Part shown: piece after piece, positions 21,717-33,641 of the stretch
Layout: each line of letters begins with the position of its first letter
How positions within the stretch are numbered: position 1 is the stretch's first letter
Assembly: GCF_019646055.1 (NCBI RefSeq)
Contig: NZ_JAESFE010000001.1
Location: 512,466 to 576,465 of the forward strand
Length of the DNA: 64,000 bases
From: Sodalis sp. CWE
Lineage (GTDB): Bacteria > Pseudomonadota > Gammaproteobacteria > Enterobacterales > Enterobacteriaceae
Direction of reading: 5' to 3'
The notes under the pieces: model-generated
Database searches by the model: none
Seen by the model: the letters and a program-made list of their open reading frames with translations, nothing else
Told to the model about the DNA's origin: nothing
Program-made: the position numbers and the translations under genes

Positions 21717-22847
21717 ATGACTTACACCACTTTTTCACGAACCAAAAATGATCAACTTTTAGAACCAATGTTTTTCGGTCAATCAGTTAATATTGCACGG
21801 TTTGATCAACAAAAATTTAATGTGTTTGAAAAATTAATTGAAAAACAACTATCTTTCTTCTGGCGTCCAGAAGAGATTGATATTTCTTATGATCGAATCA
21901 ACTATCAAATGCTGCATGAACATGAGAAACATATCTTTATAAGTAATCTTAAGTACCAAACATTATTGGATTCTATTCAAGGACGTAGCCCTAATATCGC
22001 ACTACTACCCTTAATTTCAATTCCAGAGCTAGAAACTTGGGTAGAAACTTGGTCGTTCTTTGAAACTATTCACTCACGTTCATATACTTATATTATTCGT
22101 AATATTACTAACGATCCAGCTTCTATTTTTGATAGTATCATCACAAATGAAGAAATCTTAAAGCGGGCTCAAGACATCTCTAAATATTATGATGAACTTA
22201 TTGAATTAACTAATTATTACCACTTATTAGGTACAGGCATCCATCAAGTTAATAATAAGACAATCATTGTTAATCTTCGAGAACTGAAGAAAAAGCTTTA
22301 TCTTTGTTTGATTAGCGTCAATGTGCTAGAAGCAATTCGTTTTTATGTTAGCTTTTCTTGTTCCTTTGCTTTTGCTGAACGTAAATTAATGGAAGGTAAT
22401 GCGAAAATTATTCGTTTTATCGCCCGTGATGAGGCGTTGCATTTAACTGGAACTCAGCATATATTAAATCTAATGCGTTCAGGCGAAGATGATCCAGAAA
22501 TGGCTGAAATATCTCGTGAATGTCAGAAAGAAAGCTATGATTTGTTTTTATCAGCAGCCCAGCAAGAAAAGGATTGGGCAAATTATTTATTTCGAGATGG
22601 TTCTATGGTTGGTTTGAATAAAGATATTTTATGCAAATACATCGAGTATATTACAAATATCCGAATGCAGGCGGTTGGATTACATCTACCATTTGTCGTT
22701 CGATCCAACCCCATTCCATGGATCAATTCTTGGCTAGTATCGGAAAACGTACAAATGGCTCCACAAGAAGTAGAAGTTAGCTCTTATTTAGTTGGCCAAA
22801 TTGACGCTAAGGTTGATGATGATGATCTTAGAGATTTTCATCTATAG
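21717..22847 (+). CDS. nrdB: Class Ia ribonucleotide reductase, beta subunit
   Basis: NrdB houses the di-iron tyrosyl radical cofactor. Starting at 21717 it has 376 residues, the E. coli length. This start has GGAG five bases upstream and aligns with E. coli MAYTTFSQTKNDQL. The radical tyrosine lies in IHSRSYTYI. Iron ligands are carried by [15 protein letters not shown], the later [10 protein letters not shown], and [14 protein letters not shown]. The C-terminal tail DDLRDFHL corresponds to the peptide that docks onto NrdA. It is followed five bases later by yfaE, the ferredoxin used for cofactor maintenance. Confidence 0.97.
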   Translation: MTYTTFSRTKNDQLLEPMFFGQSVNIARFDQQKFNVFEKLIEKQLSFFWRPEEIDISYDRINYQMLHEHEKHIFISNLKYQTLLDSIQGRSPNIALLPLISIPELETWVETWSFFETIHSRSYTYIIRNITNDPASIFDSIITNEEILKRAQDISKYYDELIELTNYYHLLGTGIHQVNNKTIIVNLRELKKKLYLCLISVNVLEAIRFYVSFSCSFAFAERKLMEGNAKIIRFIARDEALHLTGTQHILNLMRSGEDDPEMAEISRECQKESYDLFLSAAQQEKDWANYLFRDGSMVGLNKDILCKYIEYITNIRMQAVGLHLPFVVRSNPIPWINSWLVSENVQMAPQEVEVSSYLVGQIDAKVDDDDLRDFHL

Positions 22848-22852
22848 AGATA

Positions 22853-23128
22853 ATGGCAAATACGCATCCTATTGTATATCTACGTTGCAGGGGGATTTCT
22901 TTTCCTTACGAAGGAGGGGTGCGTTCTTCCCTACTTGAATTACTACTAGCGCACCAAATAGCAGTAGAGTTTCAATGTCTGTCCGGATTTTGTGGAAGTT
23001 GTCGTCTGCGACTGAACGCAGGTAGCGGTCAAGTAAAATACTATAAAGAACCACTAGCTTTTGTTAATCGCAAAGAAATATTACCATGTTGTTGTTTCCC
23101 ACTCGATGATATTGAATTAGAATTATAA
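22853..23128 (+). CDS. yfaE: 2Fe-2S ferredoxin for NrdB cofactor maintenance
   Basis: This is a 91-residue plant-type ferredoxin (E. coli YfaE 84). Four cysteine ligands are visible: CLSGFCGSC supplies three and ILPCCC the fourth. YfaE delivers electrons to restore the di-iron tyrosyl cofactor of NrdB. The gene starts five bases after the nrdB stop, in the same operon as in E. coli. Retaining it shows that the class Ia enzyme is still serviced in this reduced genome. Confidence 0.93.
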   Translation: MANTHPIVYLRCRGISFPYEGGVRSSLLELLLAHQIAVEFQCLSGFCGSCRLRLNAGSGQVKYYKEPLAFVNRKEILPCCCFPLDDIELEL

Positions 23129-23196
23129 TTTTAATATCTCCATATAGTTTCAAAAACTTTTTGCCAAAAAACTAATAGACAATTAATGATTTCAAC

Positions 23197-23216
23197 TTTT
23201 ACTTACCAAAGTAAAA
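23197..23216. terminator. Hairpin between convergent yfaE and nuoN
   Basis: The arms TTTTACTT (23197-23204) and AAGTAAAA (23209-23216) pair perfectly around ACCA. It sits between two convergent operons, where a bidirectional terminator is expected, but no clear T tract follows on either strand. Confidence 0.35.
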
Positions 23217-23339
23217 ATGATTAAGTTTTCAGTTTACAAAAAGAAAATTAATTACTGATCTCTTTTAAGTTATCTTTTTAAGATTTTTTCAACTAAAAAA
23301 ATTAAAGAATAATTTAATTTAAAAATTAAAAACTTTTAA

Positions 23340-24833
23340 TTAGCTATCTAATGTCACTGATCTTACTAATGAAATAAGAGTTGTAGGATATAAACCAAAT
23401 AACAACAATAGCGAAGAAGAGAAAACTACAACTATTTTAGTTAATCCGTCACTCAATGTTTCACTAGATGAAACGTTATCATATCGAGTTTTTTTCGATA
23501 ATGGCAGAAACATATTAATTATAATGCGCATATAGTAAAATAGTCCAATAGTGTTAGATATAATTATTATACTAGTTAATAAAAAGAAATGATCCTTTAC
23601 TTTTTCACCTAAAGCAAGAATATAGCACTTACCAATAAAACCAAGGGTCATAGGTATTCCTGCCAAGGAAGAAAACATTATTGTCAGAACAAAGGTTAAA
23701 AATGGATGATGCCAAAATAAACCACGGTAAGAATATAATGAATCCTTTTCATTTTGATAAAAATTGGATTTTAAGTTTATTATGGTAAATATTCCAAGAC
23801 TAGCAAAAAGATATCCAATTAAGCAAATACCAATAGCTTCCAATGAAAATATATGATTAGTTTGCATTGTAATCAATCCAACTAGTAAATAACCAAAATG
23901 AGAAACAGAAGAATAACCCATGATCCGTTTGATGTTATCCTGATTTATAGCCATCAAGTTTCCAAATAACATGGAAGCGCATGCAATAACTATCAATGTT
24001 AGTTGAATTGAATGACTATTCATAATTACTGTAGACAAAAAAAGACGGGTGACAATTGTAAATATTGCAATTTTGCTAGAAGTGGATAGTAAAGCTGATA
24101 CTAAAACTGGAGCGCCCTGATAAACATCGGGAGTCCATAAGTGGAAAGGTACTAACGATAATTTAAAACCAATGCTAACTATCATCAATCCTAAACCCAC
24201 CAAAAGTACTGGTTGTGTTAAGTATGTTGTGCTGTTATCATATATTTTCTCACAAAAGGAAGAAAAAGATAACTGACCTGTTTGGACATATACTAAAGCT
24301 ATACCAAAAAGTAAAAAAGCTGATGAAACTGAAGATAGAAGCATATATTTAATACTAGCCTCCAATGAGGATCTTTGCTGAATTATATAACCGATCATTC
24401 CAAAAAATGGCAGCGAAGTTAGTTCAATACCAATAAAAAAAGTTATTAAATGTTTAGTGTTAATTAACAAAATACATCCCATAAGAGAAATTAACATCAG
24501 TAAATAGAATTCATCTCGATTTCCTGAATATTCATCCAACCAAGCATATACTTGCATGCTAATTATTAGACTAGCTATTAATATCAATCCAGTATAAAAC
24601 AAGGAATACTTATCGACTCGTATCAATGAAGTCACATCTATTGATGGTGGATTGTTTTGAACAATAAACCAAAGTGACGCTAGAGCTAGTATTTGACCAA
24701 AAATTGTTAGAATAAAGCTAATAAAGTGATTGCGCTTCCACGCAGTGCATAACACTGCAACCATGACTGTTGATCCAATAATTAAAAGCGGCAATAATGC
24801 GATTAATTGTTGATGCAATAAGTTTATTTCCAT
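23340..24833 (-). CDS. nuoN: NADH-quinone oxidoreductase subunit N
   Basis: NuoN is one of the three antiporter-like proton-pumping membrane subunits of complex I. It has 497 residues (E. coli 485) with about 14 hydrophobic segments. Conserved stretches include FIGIELTSLPFFG with its glutamate, SLEASIKYMLLSSVSS, KLSLVPFHLWTPDVYQGAP and IKRIMGYSSVSHFGYL. It is the last gene of the operon, and its start overlaps the nuoM stop by ten bases, suggesting translational coupling. Confidence 0.96.
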   Translation of the reverse strand: MEINLLHQQLIALLPLLIIGSTVMVAVLCTAWKRNHFISFILTIFGQILALASLWFIVQNNPPSIDVTSLIRVDKYSLFYTGLILIASLIISMQVYAWLDEYSGNRDEFYLLMLISLMGCILLINTKHLITFFIGIELTSLPFFGMIGYIIQQRSSLEASIKYMLLSSVSSAFLLFGIALVYVQTGQLSFSSFCEKIYDNSTTYLTQPVLLVGLGLMIVSIGFKLSLVPFHLWTPDVYQGAPVLVSALLSTSSKIAIFTIVTRLFLSTVIMNSHSIQLTLIVIACASMLFGNLMAINQDNIKRIMGYSSVSHFGYLLVGLITMQTNHIFSLEAIGICLIGYLFASLGIFTIINLKSNFYQNEKDSLYSYRGLFWHHPFLTFVLTIMFSSLAGIPMTLGFIGKCYILALGEKVKDHFFLLTSIIIISNTIGLFYYMRIIINMFLPLSKKTRYDNVSSSETLSDGLTKIVVVFSSSLLLLFGLYPTTLISLVRSVTLDS

Positions 24834-26386
24834 AAGGTAGAGTCATCTTCCTGTTTATGGTGAAAAGATAAAGCAAATTCAGACAATAAATTAGGATCTA
24901 AAATTTGCTTTATGGTGCTAAAAGAAACATCCATAATCAGATATGGAAAAAATCCAAAAAGTATTATTAATACTGCCAGTGACAAAACAATCAATTTTTC
25001 ACGTAACGTTGAATCTGAAAGTGAGTTCAAAGATCTCTCTGGCCCGTTATAAACAGAATAGATTATCATAAGCGAACAAATCGATACAAACACCAAACCA
25101 AACGTAGCAGTCACTGCAATCATTGGATCAATTTGAAAATTACCGAACAGAGTGATAATCTCACCAACAAAATTGATAGTCCCAGGGATTCCTAATGTAG
25201 CAATTGTAAAAAATAAAAATGATGTAGGAATAAAATTTAATCGTTTGCATAATCGACCTATGCTCTGTATATCACGTTTTTGCGAACGTTCATATATTTG
25301 TCCACAAACAATAAACATTCCAGACGCGGACAATCCATGAGCAATCATTTGTATTACGGCACCCTGACAGGCAAGTTGATTACCACTGTAAATCGCAATT
25401 AATACAAGACCCATGTGAGATATTCCGATGTATGCAATAAGGCGCTTAATATCTGTTTGTAACAAAGCTACCAAAGCACCGTAAAAAATGTTAATTAAAC
25501 CTAACCACATAGCAATCGGTGCAAAATGATATGAAGCATGAGGAAACAAAGGTAAAATAAAACGTAATATTCCATAAGCCGCTGTTTTGAGTAACACTCC
25601 TGCTAAATCAACTGATCCAGCAGTTGGTGTATAACTATGAACATCCGGCAACCAACCATGTAATGGGACTATCGGAAATTTAATTGCGAAAGATAAAAAG
25701 AAGCCTAACATAAGTAATAGTTCTTTCTGATGTGACATTGGAGTATTTTTTAAATGTTCATAATCGAATGTCCAAAATCCAGTTGCGCTGTAATGTGTCA
25801 TTACTAAGCCAAAAATAGATACTAACATTACTAAGCCACTTATTTGGGTATAAATACAAAATTTCATTGCAACAGAAACCTTATCTTTATAGTCGGTTTT
25901 GCTATTACTTCGCCCCCATAGTACAATGAGAAAAAACATCGGCAAAAGCATCATTTCCCAAAATAAAAAGAAAAGAAACATATCAATTGCCAAGAATACA
26001 CCAATTACGCTAGTAAAAATCCACAGAAGATTGAAGTAAAATAATCCTCGATGATTTTGTACTTCACGCCATGAACAAAGAACAGCTAGAATTCCGAAAA
26101 ACCCCGTCAAGGACACCATTAATATCGATAAACCATCTAGAGCAAGATGAATGTTTATGTTAAAACGAGGAATCCATGGATATAGAAACTCTATCTTCCA
26201 TTTTGTTAACTTAAGCTTCCCTTGATCTAGATTGTCCAACTGCCATAAAAATAATGATAAAGTTAACGTGAAAACCATGGTAATTAAAGCTATCCAGCAA
26301 GGTGTTTTTTTGTTTTCCAAACGTTCACATGACCAACATAGTAGACCTCCAATAAAAGGAATAAGAACTAGACAAGGTAACAACAT
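24824..26386 (-). CDS. nuoM: NADH-quinone oxidoreductase subunit M
   Basis: NuoM is an antiporter-like proton-pumping subunit of complex I. It has 520 residues (E. coli 509). The key glutamate of the fifth helix is in FWEMMLLPMFFLIVLWG, the mid-membrane lysine in SFAIKFPIVPLHGWLPDVHS, and a further conserved run is DIKRLIAYIGISHMGL. GGAAA lies upstream of the start. The spacer to nuoL is 100 bases, longer than in E. coli. Confidence 0.96.
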   Translation of the reverse strand: MLLPCLVLIPFIGGLLCWSCERLENKKTPCWIALITMVFTLTLSLFLWQLDNLDQGKLKLTKWKIEFLYPWIPRFNINIHLALDGLSILMVSLTGFFGILAVLCSWREVQNHRGLFYFNLLWIFTSVIGVFLAIDMFLFFLFWEMMLLPMFFLIVLWGRSNSKTDYKDKVSVAMKFCIYTQISGLVMLVSIFGLVMTHYSATGFWTFDYEHLKNTPMSHQKELLLMLGFFLSFAIKFPIVPLHGWLPDVHSYTPTAGSVDLAGVLLKTAAYGILRFILPLFPHASYHFAPIAMWLGLINIFYGALVALLQTDIKRLIAYIGISHMGLVLIAIYSGNQLACQGAVIQMIAHGLSASGMFIVCGQIYERSQKRDIQSIGRLCKRLNFIPTSFLFFTIATLGIPGTINFVGEIITLFGNFQIDPMIAVTATFGLVFVSICSLMIIYSVYNGPERSLNSLSDSTLREKLIVLSLAVLIILFGFFPYLIMDVSFSTIKQILDPNLLSEFALSFHHKQEDDSTLWK

Positions 26387-26486
26387 AACGTGTTTATTTC
26401 CTAAATTTTATAATAATGTTTGAAACAATAAATATTATAAATTCTCACAATTTCTAACTAAAAACAATTGCGAGGATTATTTGATT

Positions 26487-28361
26487 TTAAATGAATATTA
26501 AAAACGATAATAACACAAATATTGCACCAAGACCTATTGATGCTATGTACCATCTTATCTGTCCATTTTCACTCATCGTTAAAATTCGCCTAATCCACAG
26601 TATTAATAAAGCAGTTACATTATCTATTATTTTTTTAACTGGGTCATATGTTATTGTTCTTGCAATGGTAACGTAGGGTTCAACAAAGATTTTTTTGTAA
26701 ATCCAATCAAATCCCCAAGCATGAAACCATAAAATCGTTAAAAAACGTCCTAATTTATTATCCGTTATAATTTTTATGAAATGGCACTTAGAAATCCAAA
26801 CAACTGCTGCTAATAAAATACCAGCAAAACAAGTTGCGCTCGATACGATTTCTAGTATTAGTTTTTGATTATAATTGCAATGATATTGTTGATCGATTGG
26901 AAAGAATCCGGATAACGGAAGCATCATGGCCATCCAAGCTCCAAAAAAAGTTGATAACGTTAAGAAGGTTAGAAATGAAAGATAGTAGTTGATTGTATGG
27001 TAGCGAGTATGAATTTTAATTTTTTCATTTCCATGAAAAATCAAAAAAATCATGCGAAAAGTATAAGTGGAAGTAATAAACGATCCTAACAATCCAACAA
27101 TGACCAAAATCGAATGCCCATTAGCCATAGCATGCCACAGAATGTCTTCTTTAGAGAAAAATCCTGCCGTAAACAGCGGAAATGCAGACAGCGAAGATCC
27201 TCCAATTAAAAAAGAAATATACATAAGTGGCATTGATTTTCTTAATCCCCCCATTCTAAAAATATTTTGTTCTTGACGACAGGCCAATATAACTGAACCA
27301 GCTGCTAAAAATAACAGTGATTTAAAAAAAGAATGGGTCACTAAATGGAAAATAGCAGCTTCCCATGCTTGAATACCTAATGCTAAAAACATATAGCCTA
27401 CTTGCCCCATTGTGGAGTAAGCTAAAATTCGTTTAATATCAGTTTGTACCAAAGCAGTAAATCCAGCCAGCACTAAAGTTATTGCTCCTATAATTCCAAC
27501 AAGATGCAGTACATTAGTAGCCATTAAAAATAAGTGATGAGTTCTAGCAATTAGATATACACCAGCGGTTACCATGGTAGCAGCATGAATTAACGCCGAG
27601 GCTGGAGTAGGTCCAGTCATAGCATCCGCTAACCATCCTTGCAGGGGAAATTGTGCTGACTTTCCAACTGCTCCACCCAATAGTAATAGAGTTATTAAAG
27701 TAATTGTTAGAGAATTTTTTGTTATTTTTTGAGGTATTAGTGTGATTATCTCTTGAAGATTGAGGGTCCCAAATTTATTGTATAGCATAAAAAGTGCAAA
27801 AACTAATAATACATCTCCGAACCTGGTAATAATGAATGCTTTCATAGCTGCCATACCATTTTTTGGTTCAGGATAGAATCCAATAAGTAAATAACTACAA
27901 AGACCAACACCTTCCCATCCAAGATAAATCAATAATAAATTATCTGCTAATGTTAGCAGTATCATATTGGCAATAAATAAATCAGTATAAGCAAAGAAAC
28001 GAACATAATTATCTGTCTCATTCATGTACCAAGAAGCATAGAGTTGAATAAAAAATCCAACTCCAGTAACAACACAGACCATTGTTAGTGATAAACAGTT
28101 AAGATTGAACACAATTGAAATATGAAAATCATCCAATACTATCCAGTTCCATAATGTTTGAATATATTCCAAAGTGCCATTAGTGGTATTTCCATATGTA
28201 CTAGAAAAATCTAGTGCTATAAAAAAGGTGATTAATGCTGCTACTCCAATACTTCCAACACCAATTATTGTAGAAACAGTTTCGCTCCAACGACCCTGTG
28301 AAAATGTAAGTAATAGAAATCCACAAAAAGGAAATAATGGAACTAAATAAACCAAATTCAT
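26487..28361 (-). CDS. nuoL: NADH-quinone oxidoreductase subunit L
   Basis: NuoL is the distal proton-pumping subunit of complex I. It has 624 residues (E. coli 613). Conserved features are [17 protein letters not shown] with the key glutamate, [21 protein letters not shown] with the lysine, and [17 protein letters not shown]. The C-terminal part keeps the hydrophobic region that forms the long lateral helix lying along NuoM and NuoN. Its start overlaps the nuoK stop by four bases (ATGA), indicating coupling. Confidence 0.96.
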   Translation of the reverse strand: MNLVYLVPLFPFCGFLLLTFSQGRWSETVSTIIGVGSIGVAALITFFIALDFSSTYGNTTNGTLEYIQTLWNWIVLDDFHISIVFNLNCLSLTMVCVVTGVGFFIQLYASWYMNETDNYVRFFAYTDLFIANMILLTLADNLLLIYLGWEGVGLCSYLLIGFYPEPKNGMAAMKAFIITRFGDVLLVFALFMLYNKFGTLNLQEIITLIPQKITKNSLTITLITLLLLGGAVGKSAQFPLQGWLADAMTGPTPASALIHAATMVTAGVYLIARTHHLFLMATNVLHLVGIIGAITLVLAGFTALVQTDIKRILAYSTMGQVGYMFLALGIQAWEAAIFHLVTHSFFKSLLFLAAGSVILACRQEQNIFRMGGLRKSMPLMYISFLIGGSSLSAFPLFTAGFFSKEDILWHAMANGHSILVIVGLLGSFITSTYTFRMIFLIFHGNEKIKIHTRYHTINYYLSFLTFLTLSTFFGAWMAMMLPLSGFFPIDQQYHCNYNQKLILEIVSSATCFAGILLAAVVWISKCHFIKIITDNKLGRFLTILWFHAWGFDWIYKKIFVEPYVTIARTITYDPVKKIIDNVTALLILWIRRILTMSENGQIRWYIASIGLGAIFVLLSFLIFI

Positions 28362-28660
28362 TCTCGTAGCTCGTTTATGCGATCAATATCTAGGGTTCCA
28401 TTGCTTCGATAAAGCAACAATAGCATTGCTAGTCCAATGCTGGCTTCTGCAGCAGCTAAGGTTACTATTAAGATATACATAACCTGTCCATCTGCATGAA
28501 TCCAATAACTACCTCCTACTACGCAAGCTAATGCTGAAGCATTCATCATAATTTCCAATCCTAATAAAATAAAAAATAAATTTCGACGGACGATCATACC
28601 TGTTAATCCTAATATAAAAAGGATTCCTGCTAGGATAAGACCGTGTGACAATGGGACCAT
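28358..28660 (-). CDS. nuoK: NADH-quinone oxidoreductase subunit K
   Basis: NuoK is a small three-helix membrane subunit in the proton pathway. From 28660 it has 100 residues, the E. coli length; the start aligns [10 protein letters not shown] with MIPLQHGLIL and has GGAGA about nine bases upstream. An in-frame ATG seven codons earlier was not used because the Shine-Dalgarno sequence lies between the two. Both conserved membrane glutamates are present, in [10 protein letters not shown] and [10 protein letters not shown]. Confidence 0.95.
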   Translation of the reverse strand: MVPLSHGLILAGILFILGLTGMIVRRNLFFILLGLEIMMNASALACVVGGSYWIHADGQVMYILIVTLAAAEASIGLAMLLLLYRSNGTLDIDRINELRE

Positions 28661-28725
28661 ATTTTGTTTCTCTCCATTCATAAACCAGTATTTTCTCTGA
28701 TTGAATAAAATTAATAATGTGCCAA

Positions 28726-29217
28726 TTATTTATCATGACCAAAATGATAAGCTACTATTAATCCTGCCAATAGTAGCATAGACACTATTTCAACTACTAA
28801 GATGTAAGAACTAAACAGTGCAATTCCAACAGTTTTTGTTGATATTAAATTCCCAGTAATATGCTCTTCACCATAATCATTTATAAAATAAATTAATATT
28901 ATTAGAAATAGCAGTGAAATCATTGATGACCCAATCCAATTGGCAATTTTTCTTATCCATGAATGTTTTTTTTTATTTTCATTGTTTTTTACATTTAGAA
29001 CCATGATTACAAATACGAATAAAACCATAATAGCGGCAGCATAAATGATAATTTCTAATGCTCCGGCAAAATGCGCTCCTAAAGAAAAGAAAACACAAGA
29101 AATAGATAAAAATGAAAAAATAAGATACAATAATGAATATACTGGCTGAGTGTGAGTGATAACACGAAACGTTGATAAAATTGCTAGAAGTCCAGAGAAA
29201 TAGAATATTAGATGCAT
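28726..29217 (-). CDS. nuoJ: NADH-quinone oxidoreductase subunit J
   Basis: NuoJ is a five-helix membrane subunit next to the quinone chamber. From 29217 it has 163 residues (E. coli 184). AAGGA lies seven bases before this start, and [14 protein letters not shown] aligns with the E. coli N-terminus. [21 protein letters not shown] matches the conserved third helix. The C-terminus ends at VAYHFGHDK and lacks about 20 hydrophilic residues of E. coli NuoJ. A run of nine A occurs in the coding strand (T 28966-28974), encoding lysines. A 65-base gap separates it from nuoK. Confidence 0.94.
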   Translation of the reverse strand: MHLIFYFSGLLAILSTFRVITHTQPVYSLLYLIFSFLSISCVFFSLGAHFAGALEIIIYAAAIMVLFVFVIMVLNVKNNENKKKHSWIRKIANWIGSSMISLLFLIILIYFINDYGEEHITGNLISTKTVGIALFSSYILVVEIVSMLLLAGLIVAYHFGHDK

Positions 29218-29279
29218 GTCTTTTCCTTGAAAGAGCATTGATTAATTTTCTTTGTGTTATAAAGCTATTTGGTCAAGAT

Positions 29280-29822
29280 TTAGGGTAATAAGTTTTTTAC
29301 GTCAATAGGCTTGTTCTCGTTTTTTGCTTCGCCTTTTCTTTTTCCAGAAATTTCTGTTCCAGAAATGCGATAAAAATCATAATCTGGGTATTTTCCTGGT
29401 CCTGAAATTAGTAAATCTGTTTTTTCATATACTAAATCCTGTCTTTTGTACTCGCTCATTTCAAAATCTGGTATAAGTTGAATACAAGCAGTTGGGCAAG
29501 CTTCTTCGCAAAAACCGCAGAAAATACAACGAGAAAAATTAATACGAAAAAATTCTGGATACCATCGACCATCTTTAGTCTCCGCTTTTTGCAGAGAAAT
29601 ACAGTCAACTGGACAAACGACAGCACATAAGTTACATGCTACACATCGTTCGTTTCCGTTCGAATCACGTGTTAAAACAATTCTACCTCGAAAGCGAGGA
29701 GATAGATTTACTGGCACTTCAGGATACATACGCGTTTCACGTTTGCTAAATGCCTGCATACCAATTATCAAAATACTTCTTAAAATCGTTCCAAATCCAA
29801 TTATTAAATCTTTTATTGTCAT
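29280..29822 (-). CDS. nuoI: NADH-quinone oxidoreductase subunit I
   Basis: NuoI carries the two 4Fe-4S clusters N6a and N6b, which pass electrons towards the quinone-site cluster N2. It has 180 residues, the E. coli length. The two ferredoxin motifs are [15 protein letters not shown] and [15 protein letters not shown]. It lies 62 bases before nuoJ and 14 bases after the nuoH stop. Confidence 0.96.
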   Translation of the reverse strand: MTIKDLIIGFGTILRSILIIGMQAFSKRETRMYPEVPVNLSPRFRGRIVLTRDSNGNERCVACNLCAVVCPVDCISLQKAETKDGRWYPEFFRINFSRCIFCGFCEEACPTACIQLIPDFEMSEYKRQDLVYEKTDLLISGPGKYPDYDFYRISGTEISGKRKGEAKNENKPIDVKNLLP

Positions 29823-29836
29823 AATCTACGCACTAC

Positions 29837-30769
29837 TTAATGTAGGTTGTATAAGATAAAAGAAGCAGTCATTAACATATTTAATAGCGCTATAGGTAAA
29901 CAAATTTTCCAACCAAAAGCCATCATTTGATCGTAACGTGGACGCGGCAATGCGGCACGAATCAAAACGAATAATATCAAAAAAAAAGCGGTTTTCACTA
30001 CGAACCAAAATAATGGTGGTAACCATGGTCCATGCCACCCACCAAGGAACACCGTTACTGCTAGTCCTGAAACGGTCACAACATTAATATACTCCCCAAT
30101 GAAAAATAAGCCGAATTTCATTCCTGAATATTCTACGTGGTATCCATCGGCCAACTCTTGTTCTGCTTCAGGTTGGTCAAAGGGATGACGATGACATACT
30201 GCTATAGCAGCTAACATAAAAGTAATAAAACCAAAAAACTGAGGAACTATATTCCATAAATATTCTTGTGCGTCAACAATCTTACTAAGATTGAATGAAT
30301 CAGTTTGGATCACTACACCCATTAATGATAATCCTAGAAATACTTCATAACTTAATGTTTGCGCTGCAGCTCTTATGGCTCCAAGAAGAGCATATTTATT
30401 ATTGCTTGACCATCCGGCAAATAATAAAGCATACACAGTTAATCCAGACATCATCAGAAAAAATAATATTCCGATATTTAAATCAATAATCACTAAAGAA
30501 GGAGTTATCGGAATTACAGAAAAAGTAACTAACGGCAATAAAAAAGAAGCAGCCGGAGACAACACAAAAATACCTCGATCAGAAAACGATGGAACCCAAT
30601 CTTCTTTAAACATCATTTTTAAAATATCGGCAAGTATTTGCAACGACCCTCCCCAACCAACGCGATTTGGACCATACCGATTTTGAAACAAGCCTAAAAG
30701 GCGTCGTTCAATAAAAACCATATAAGAACTAAAAAAAACTACCATAAGTAAAATCAGAATTACTTTCAT
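29837..30769 (-). CDS. nuoH: NADH-quinone oxidoreductase subunit H
   Basis: NuoH forms the quinone-binding chamber and the junction between the peripheral and membrane arms. It has 310 residues; E. coli has 325. The difference is at the N-terminus, where about 15 residues of the first helix are missing; no in-frame start upstream would restore them. Conserved stretches are [50 protein letters not shown] with its acidic residues, and [14 protein letters not shown] site lies just before the ATG. Confidence 0.94.
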   Translation of the reverse strand: MKVILILLMVVFFSSYMVFIERRLLGLFQNRYGPNRVGWGGSLQILADILKMMFKEDWVPSFSDRGIFVLSPAASFLLPLVTFSVIPITPSLVIIDLNIGILFFLMMSGLTVYALLFAGWSSNNKYALLGAIRAAAQTLSYEVFLGLSLMGVVIQTDSFNLSKIVDAQEYLWNIVPQFFGFITFMLAAIAVCHRHPFDQPEAEQELADGYHVEYSGMKFGLFFIGEYINVVTVSGLAVTVFLGGWHGPWLPPLFWFVVKTAFFLILFVLIRAALPRPRYDQMMAFGWKICLPIALLNMLMTASFILYNLH

Positions 30770-30795
30770 CGATTCACCAAAGTATCGCTTACAAT

Positions 30796-33540
30796 TTAAA
30801 TAACTTGAGTTTTAACTTTTTGTAAGTTTTTAATATAATGGCCTGACAGAATTGGTGGAATACCTGGCAAACCTAGAGGAAGTCCAATTTGTCCGGTACT
30901 TAAATAGCGACTAACTCGTGCCGGCAAGCACATGTTTATTCCCATACAATTAAATGAAAATAATGCAGTATTATTGTCAATATTTAGTTTTTTAGCATCA
31001 GACTGACTTATTACTATATATAGTTTCGGCATTTTATTTTGGATGGCTGAGGAACGTTGAGATGTTTCCTCACTGCCAAATAAATGCCAATAAGGTGCTA
31101 CATACCACTCATTATCTTTAGATGGCAAAAGTGCAATTGGAACATTACTAAAATAATCTAAGTTGCTTGTTTTTAACTCCAACAAACGTACTCCAGGATC
31201 ACCGTATTTTAAATGTCCTCCAACTGTATCTTGAAATTTATTCCATGCTTGCGAAGAGTTCCAGCCTGGCGTCCAAGCAAAAGTTATTTGCTGATTCGGT
31301 GCTTGGAAAGCGATGCTTCCTTCCATTGAGAAAGTAAACATAGTATCGTGATCGTATGGAACACGAGGTTCATGAATATTGATATTGGCATTCATTGAAG
31401 TACGGCCGCTATATCGATTTGGTCCTCGAGCTATCTTCTGTCCTTGAATGCGAAAACTAGCGTCTGGCGCAGCTTTCTTGATATCAGCTAAGTGCGGCAA
31501 TGCTTCAATGAGATGATCAATAACATGATCAAGTTTCGTCCAATTTGTTTTTTTATATGTATGCATTGAATGAATTGAGTAAAGCCAACGCCAGCTAGCT
31601 AATATTATCGACTGATCATCATAATATGCGGGATCATATACTTGAAAAAACCGCTGCGCGCGACCTTCTTGATTAATAAGAGTACCACTACTTTCGGTAA
31701 AGTTAGCTGCCGATAGAATCAAATTAGCTTTTTCTTGTAAAGAAGAATGTAGATGATCCAGAACGATAAAATAACTTATTTTATCCAAAGCAGCATTAAC
31801 GCGAGTCTCTGATGCATGACGATAAAGATCATTTTCCAAAACAATTAAACTATCTGCAGCTCCCTGTTCTAGCATATCCAAAGCTTCGTCTATGCTTTTT
31901 CCGCCTATCATTGTAATTCCCATACTGTTAGCTTCGGAAAGGATAAAACTAATTCCAACGTTTTTGCCTTGTTTTTTCAAGGCAAGAGCAATGTTAGTGG
32001 CCCCAGCAATTAATTCCTTGCTTCCAGCACCGCTACCTGAAATGATAAGTGGTTTTTTTGCGTTAGCTAATGTTTTTGCGATTAAATCAATCTTACTTTG
32101 TAAGGCTGTATCCAAATCATTCACTGTTGGTGCTGTTTTGTCCAGTGAATGAGCAATAGCAAAGCTTAAACGGGCTTGATCACTTACAGACGCGTAATAA
32201 TTCCAAGCAGCAATATCATCTAAACGAGTTTTATCAACACTAGTAATAAACAAAGGATATCTAGAATTTTGCCCAACGTTTATTATGGCGGCTGCATGCC
32301 AGTTGGCAATTTTTTGTTGTGCAGCTATTTCACGTACCTTTCCTTTAATTGCTTGACGAATTGCTAATGCAATACGTGCACCTGTCTGGGTTACATCTTC
32401 TCCTAATATCAAAATAGCATCATAATTTTCTATTTCACAGAGTGAAGGTGTATGAATCCCAGAATTTTGCAAAATACTAAGCATTAACAATAATTCCTCT
32501 TTTTCGCTATGAGAAACTCCAATATAGAAATTATTCATTCCTACTAATTTAAGTAAAGCGAAATTACTTTCCATGCTAGCTCGTGCTGAACCAATACCAA
32601 TTAACTTATGTGCGTGACGTAGTATTTTAGATGCTTCTTGCACAGCTTCATTAGCATTTAGCATAACCCATCTATTTCCACGACGAATCATTGGATGCCG
32701 AGGACGATCTTTAAGATTAACATAATCGTATCCAAAACGACCACGATCACATAAAAAATAACCATTAATACATCCGTTGTAACGGTTTTCAATACGTCGT
32801 AATTTTCCATAACGCTCTTCTAAAATAATATTGCAACCAATGCTACATTGATGACAAATGCTTGGTGAAAACTGCATGTCCCATTTACGACTATATCTTT
32901 TAGAAAAAGTTTTATCAATGAGTGCACCAGTTGGGCAAATTTCTACTAAATTTCCAGAAAATTCGCTGTCTAATTCTCCTTCTTGGTAGCGACCAAAATA
33001 AATGTTATCACGAGCTCCATATACACCAAAATCGTTACCATCAGCATAGTCTTTATAATATCGTACACAACGATAACAAGAAATACATCGATTCATATCA
33101 TGGGAAATAAACGGTCCTAAATACTGATTAAAATGGGTACGTTTACTAAATCGATAACGACGAGAAATGTGACCAGACATCATCGTCATGTCTTGAAGAT
33201 GACAACTCCCCCCTTCTTCACAAACTGGACAGTCGTGCGGATGATTGATCATTAACCATTCTATTACACTGCGGCGAAACTCTCTTGCTTCATGGTCTTT
33301 GATGGAAATCCACAAACCATTTTTAACTGGCGTCATACAAGACATAACTATTTGACCCAAATTGTTTTTATTATTTTGATATTGTTTAACTGCACACTGT
33401 CGACAAATGCCGACACTACCTAATGCCGGATGCCAGCAAAAATAAGGAATATCAATGCCTAAAGTTAGACACGCCTCTAAAAGGTTGCTGGATTCGTTAA
33501 CCACTTTATATTCTTTTCCATCTATATTAATAGTGATCAT
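30796..33540 (-). CDS. nuoG: NADH-quinone oxidoreductase subunit G
   Basis: NuoG is the large iron-sulfur subunit of the peripheral arm. From the ATG at 33540 it has 914 residues (E. coli 908); an upstream in-frame TTG at 33555 was not used. Cluster ligands are visible in order: the 2Fe-2S set in [18 protein letters not shown] and [21 protein letters not shown], the pair CISCYRC with EICPTGA, and the enterobacterial N7 set in CHQCSIGCN with FLCDRG. A degenerate molybdopterin-type domain fills the C-terminal half. All clusters found in E. coli NuoG appear to be kept. Confidence 0.95.
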   Translation of the reverse strand: MITINIDGKEYKVVNESSNLLEACLTLGIDIPYFCWHPALGSVGICRQCAVKQYQNNKNNLGQIVMSCMTPVKNGLWISIKDHEAREFRRSVIEWLMINHPHDCPVCEEGGSCHLQDMTMMSGHISRRYRFSKRTHFNQYLGPFISHDMNRCISCYRCVRYYKDYADGNDFGVYGARDNIYFGRYQEGELDSEFSGNLVEICPTGALIDKTFSKRYSRKWDMQFSPSICHQCSIGCNIILEERYGKLRRIENRYNGCINGYFLCDRGRFGYDYVNLKDRPRHPMIRRGNRWVMLNANEAVQEASKILRHAHKLIGIGSARASMESNFALLKLVGMNNFYIGVSHSEKEELLLMLSILQNSGIHTPSLCEIENYDAILILGEDVTQTGARIALAIRQAIKGKVREIAAQQKIANWHAAAIINVGQNSRYPLFITSVDKTRLDDIAAWNYYASVSDQARLSFAIAHSLDKTAPTVNDLDTALQSKIDLIAKTLANAKKPLIISGSGAGSKELIAGATNIALALKKQGKNVGISFILSEANSMGITMIGGKSIDEALDMLEQGAADSLIVLENDLYRHASETRVNAALDKISYFIVLDHLHSSLQEKANLILSAANFTESSGTLINQEGRAQRFFQVYDPAYYDDQSIILASWRWLYSIHSMHTYKKTNWTKLDHVIDHLIEALPHLADIKKAAPDASFRIQGQKIARGPNRYSGRTSMNANINIHEPRVPYDHDTMFTFSMEGSIAFQAPNQQITFAWTPGWNSSQAWNKFQDTVGGHLKYGDPGVRLLELKTSNLDYFSNVPIALLPSKDNEWYVAPYWHLFGSEETSQRSSAIQNKMPKLYIVISQSDAKKLNIDNNTALFSFNCMGINMCLPARVSRYLSTGQIGLPLGLPGIPPILSGHYIKNLQKVKTQVI

Positions 33541-33641
33541 ATAATTACCAATCAAAATAGTAAGATAAACATATATTCTACTTCTTTTTTAAAACATAGA
33601 ATTAATCTGAAAAACGTTTATTAACATGATTCAGTGAGTTT

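Noticed and set aside
30375-30686. 103-codon ORF antisense to nuoH
   Set aside because: Shadow ORF over a conserved membrane subunit.
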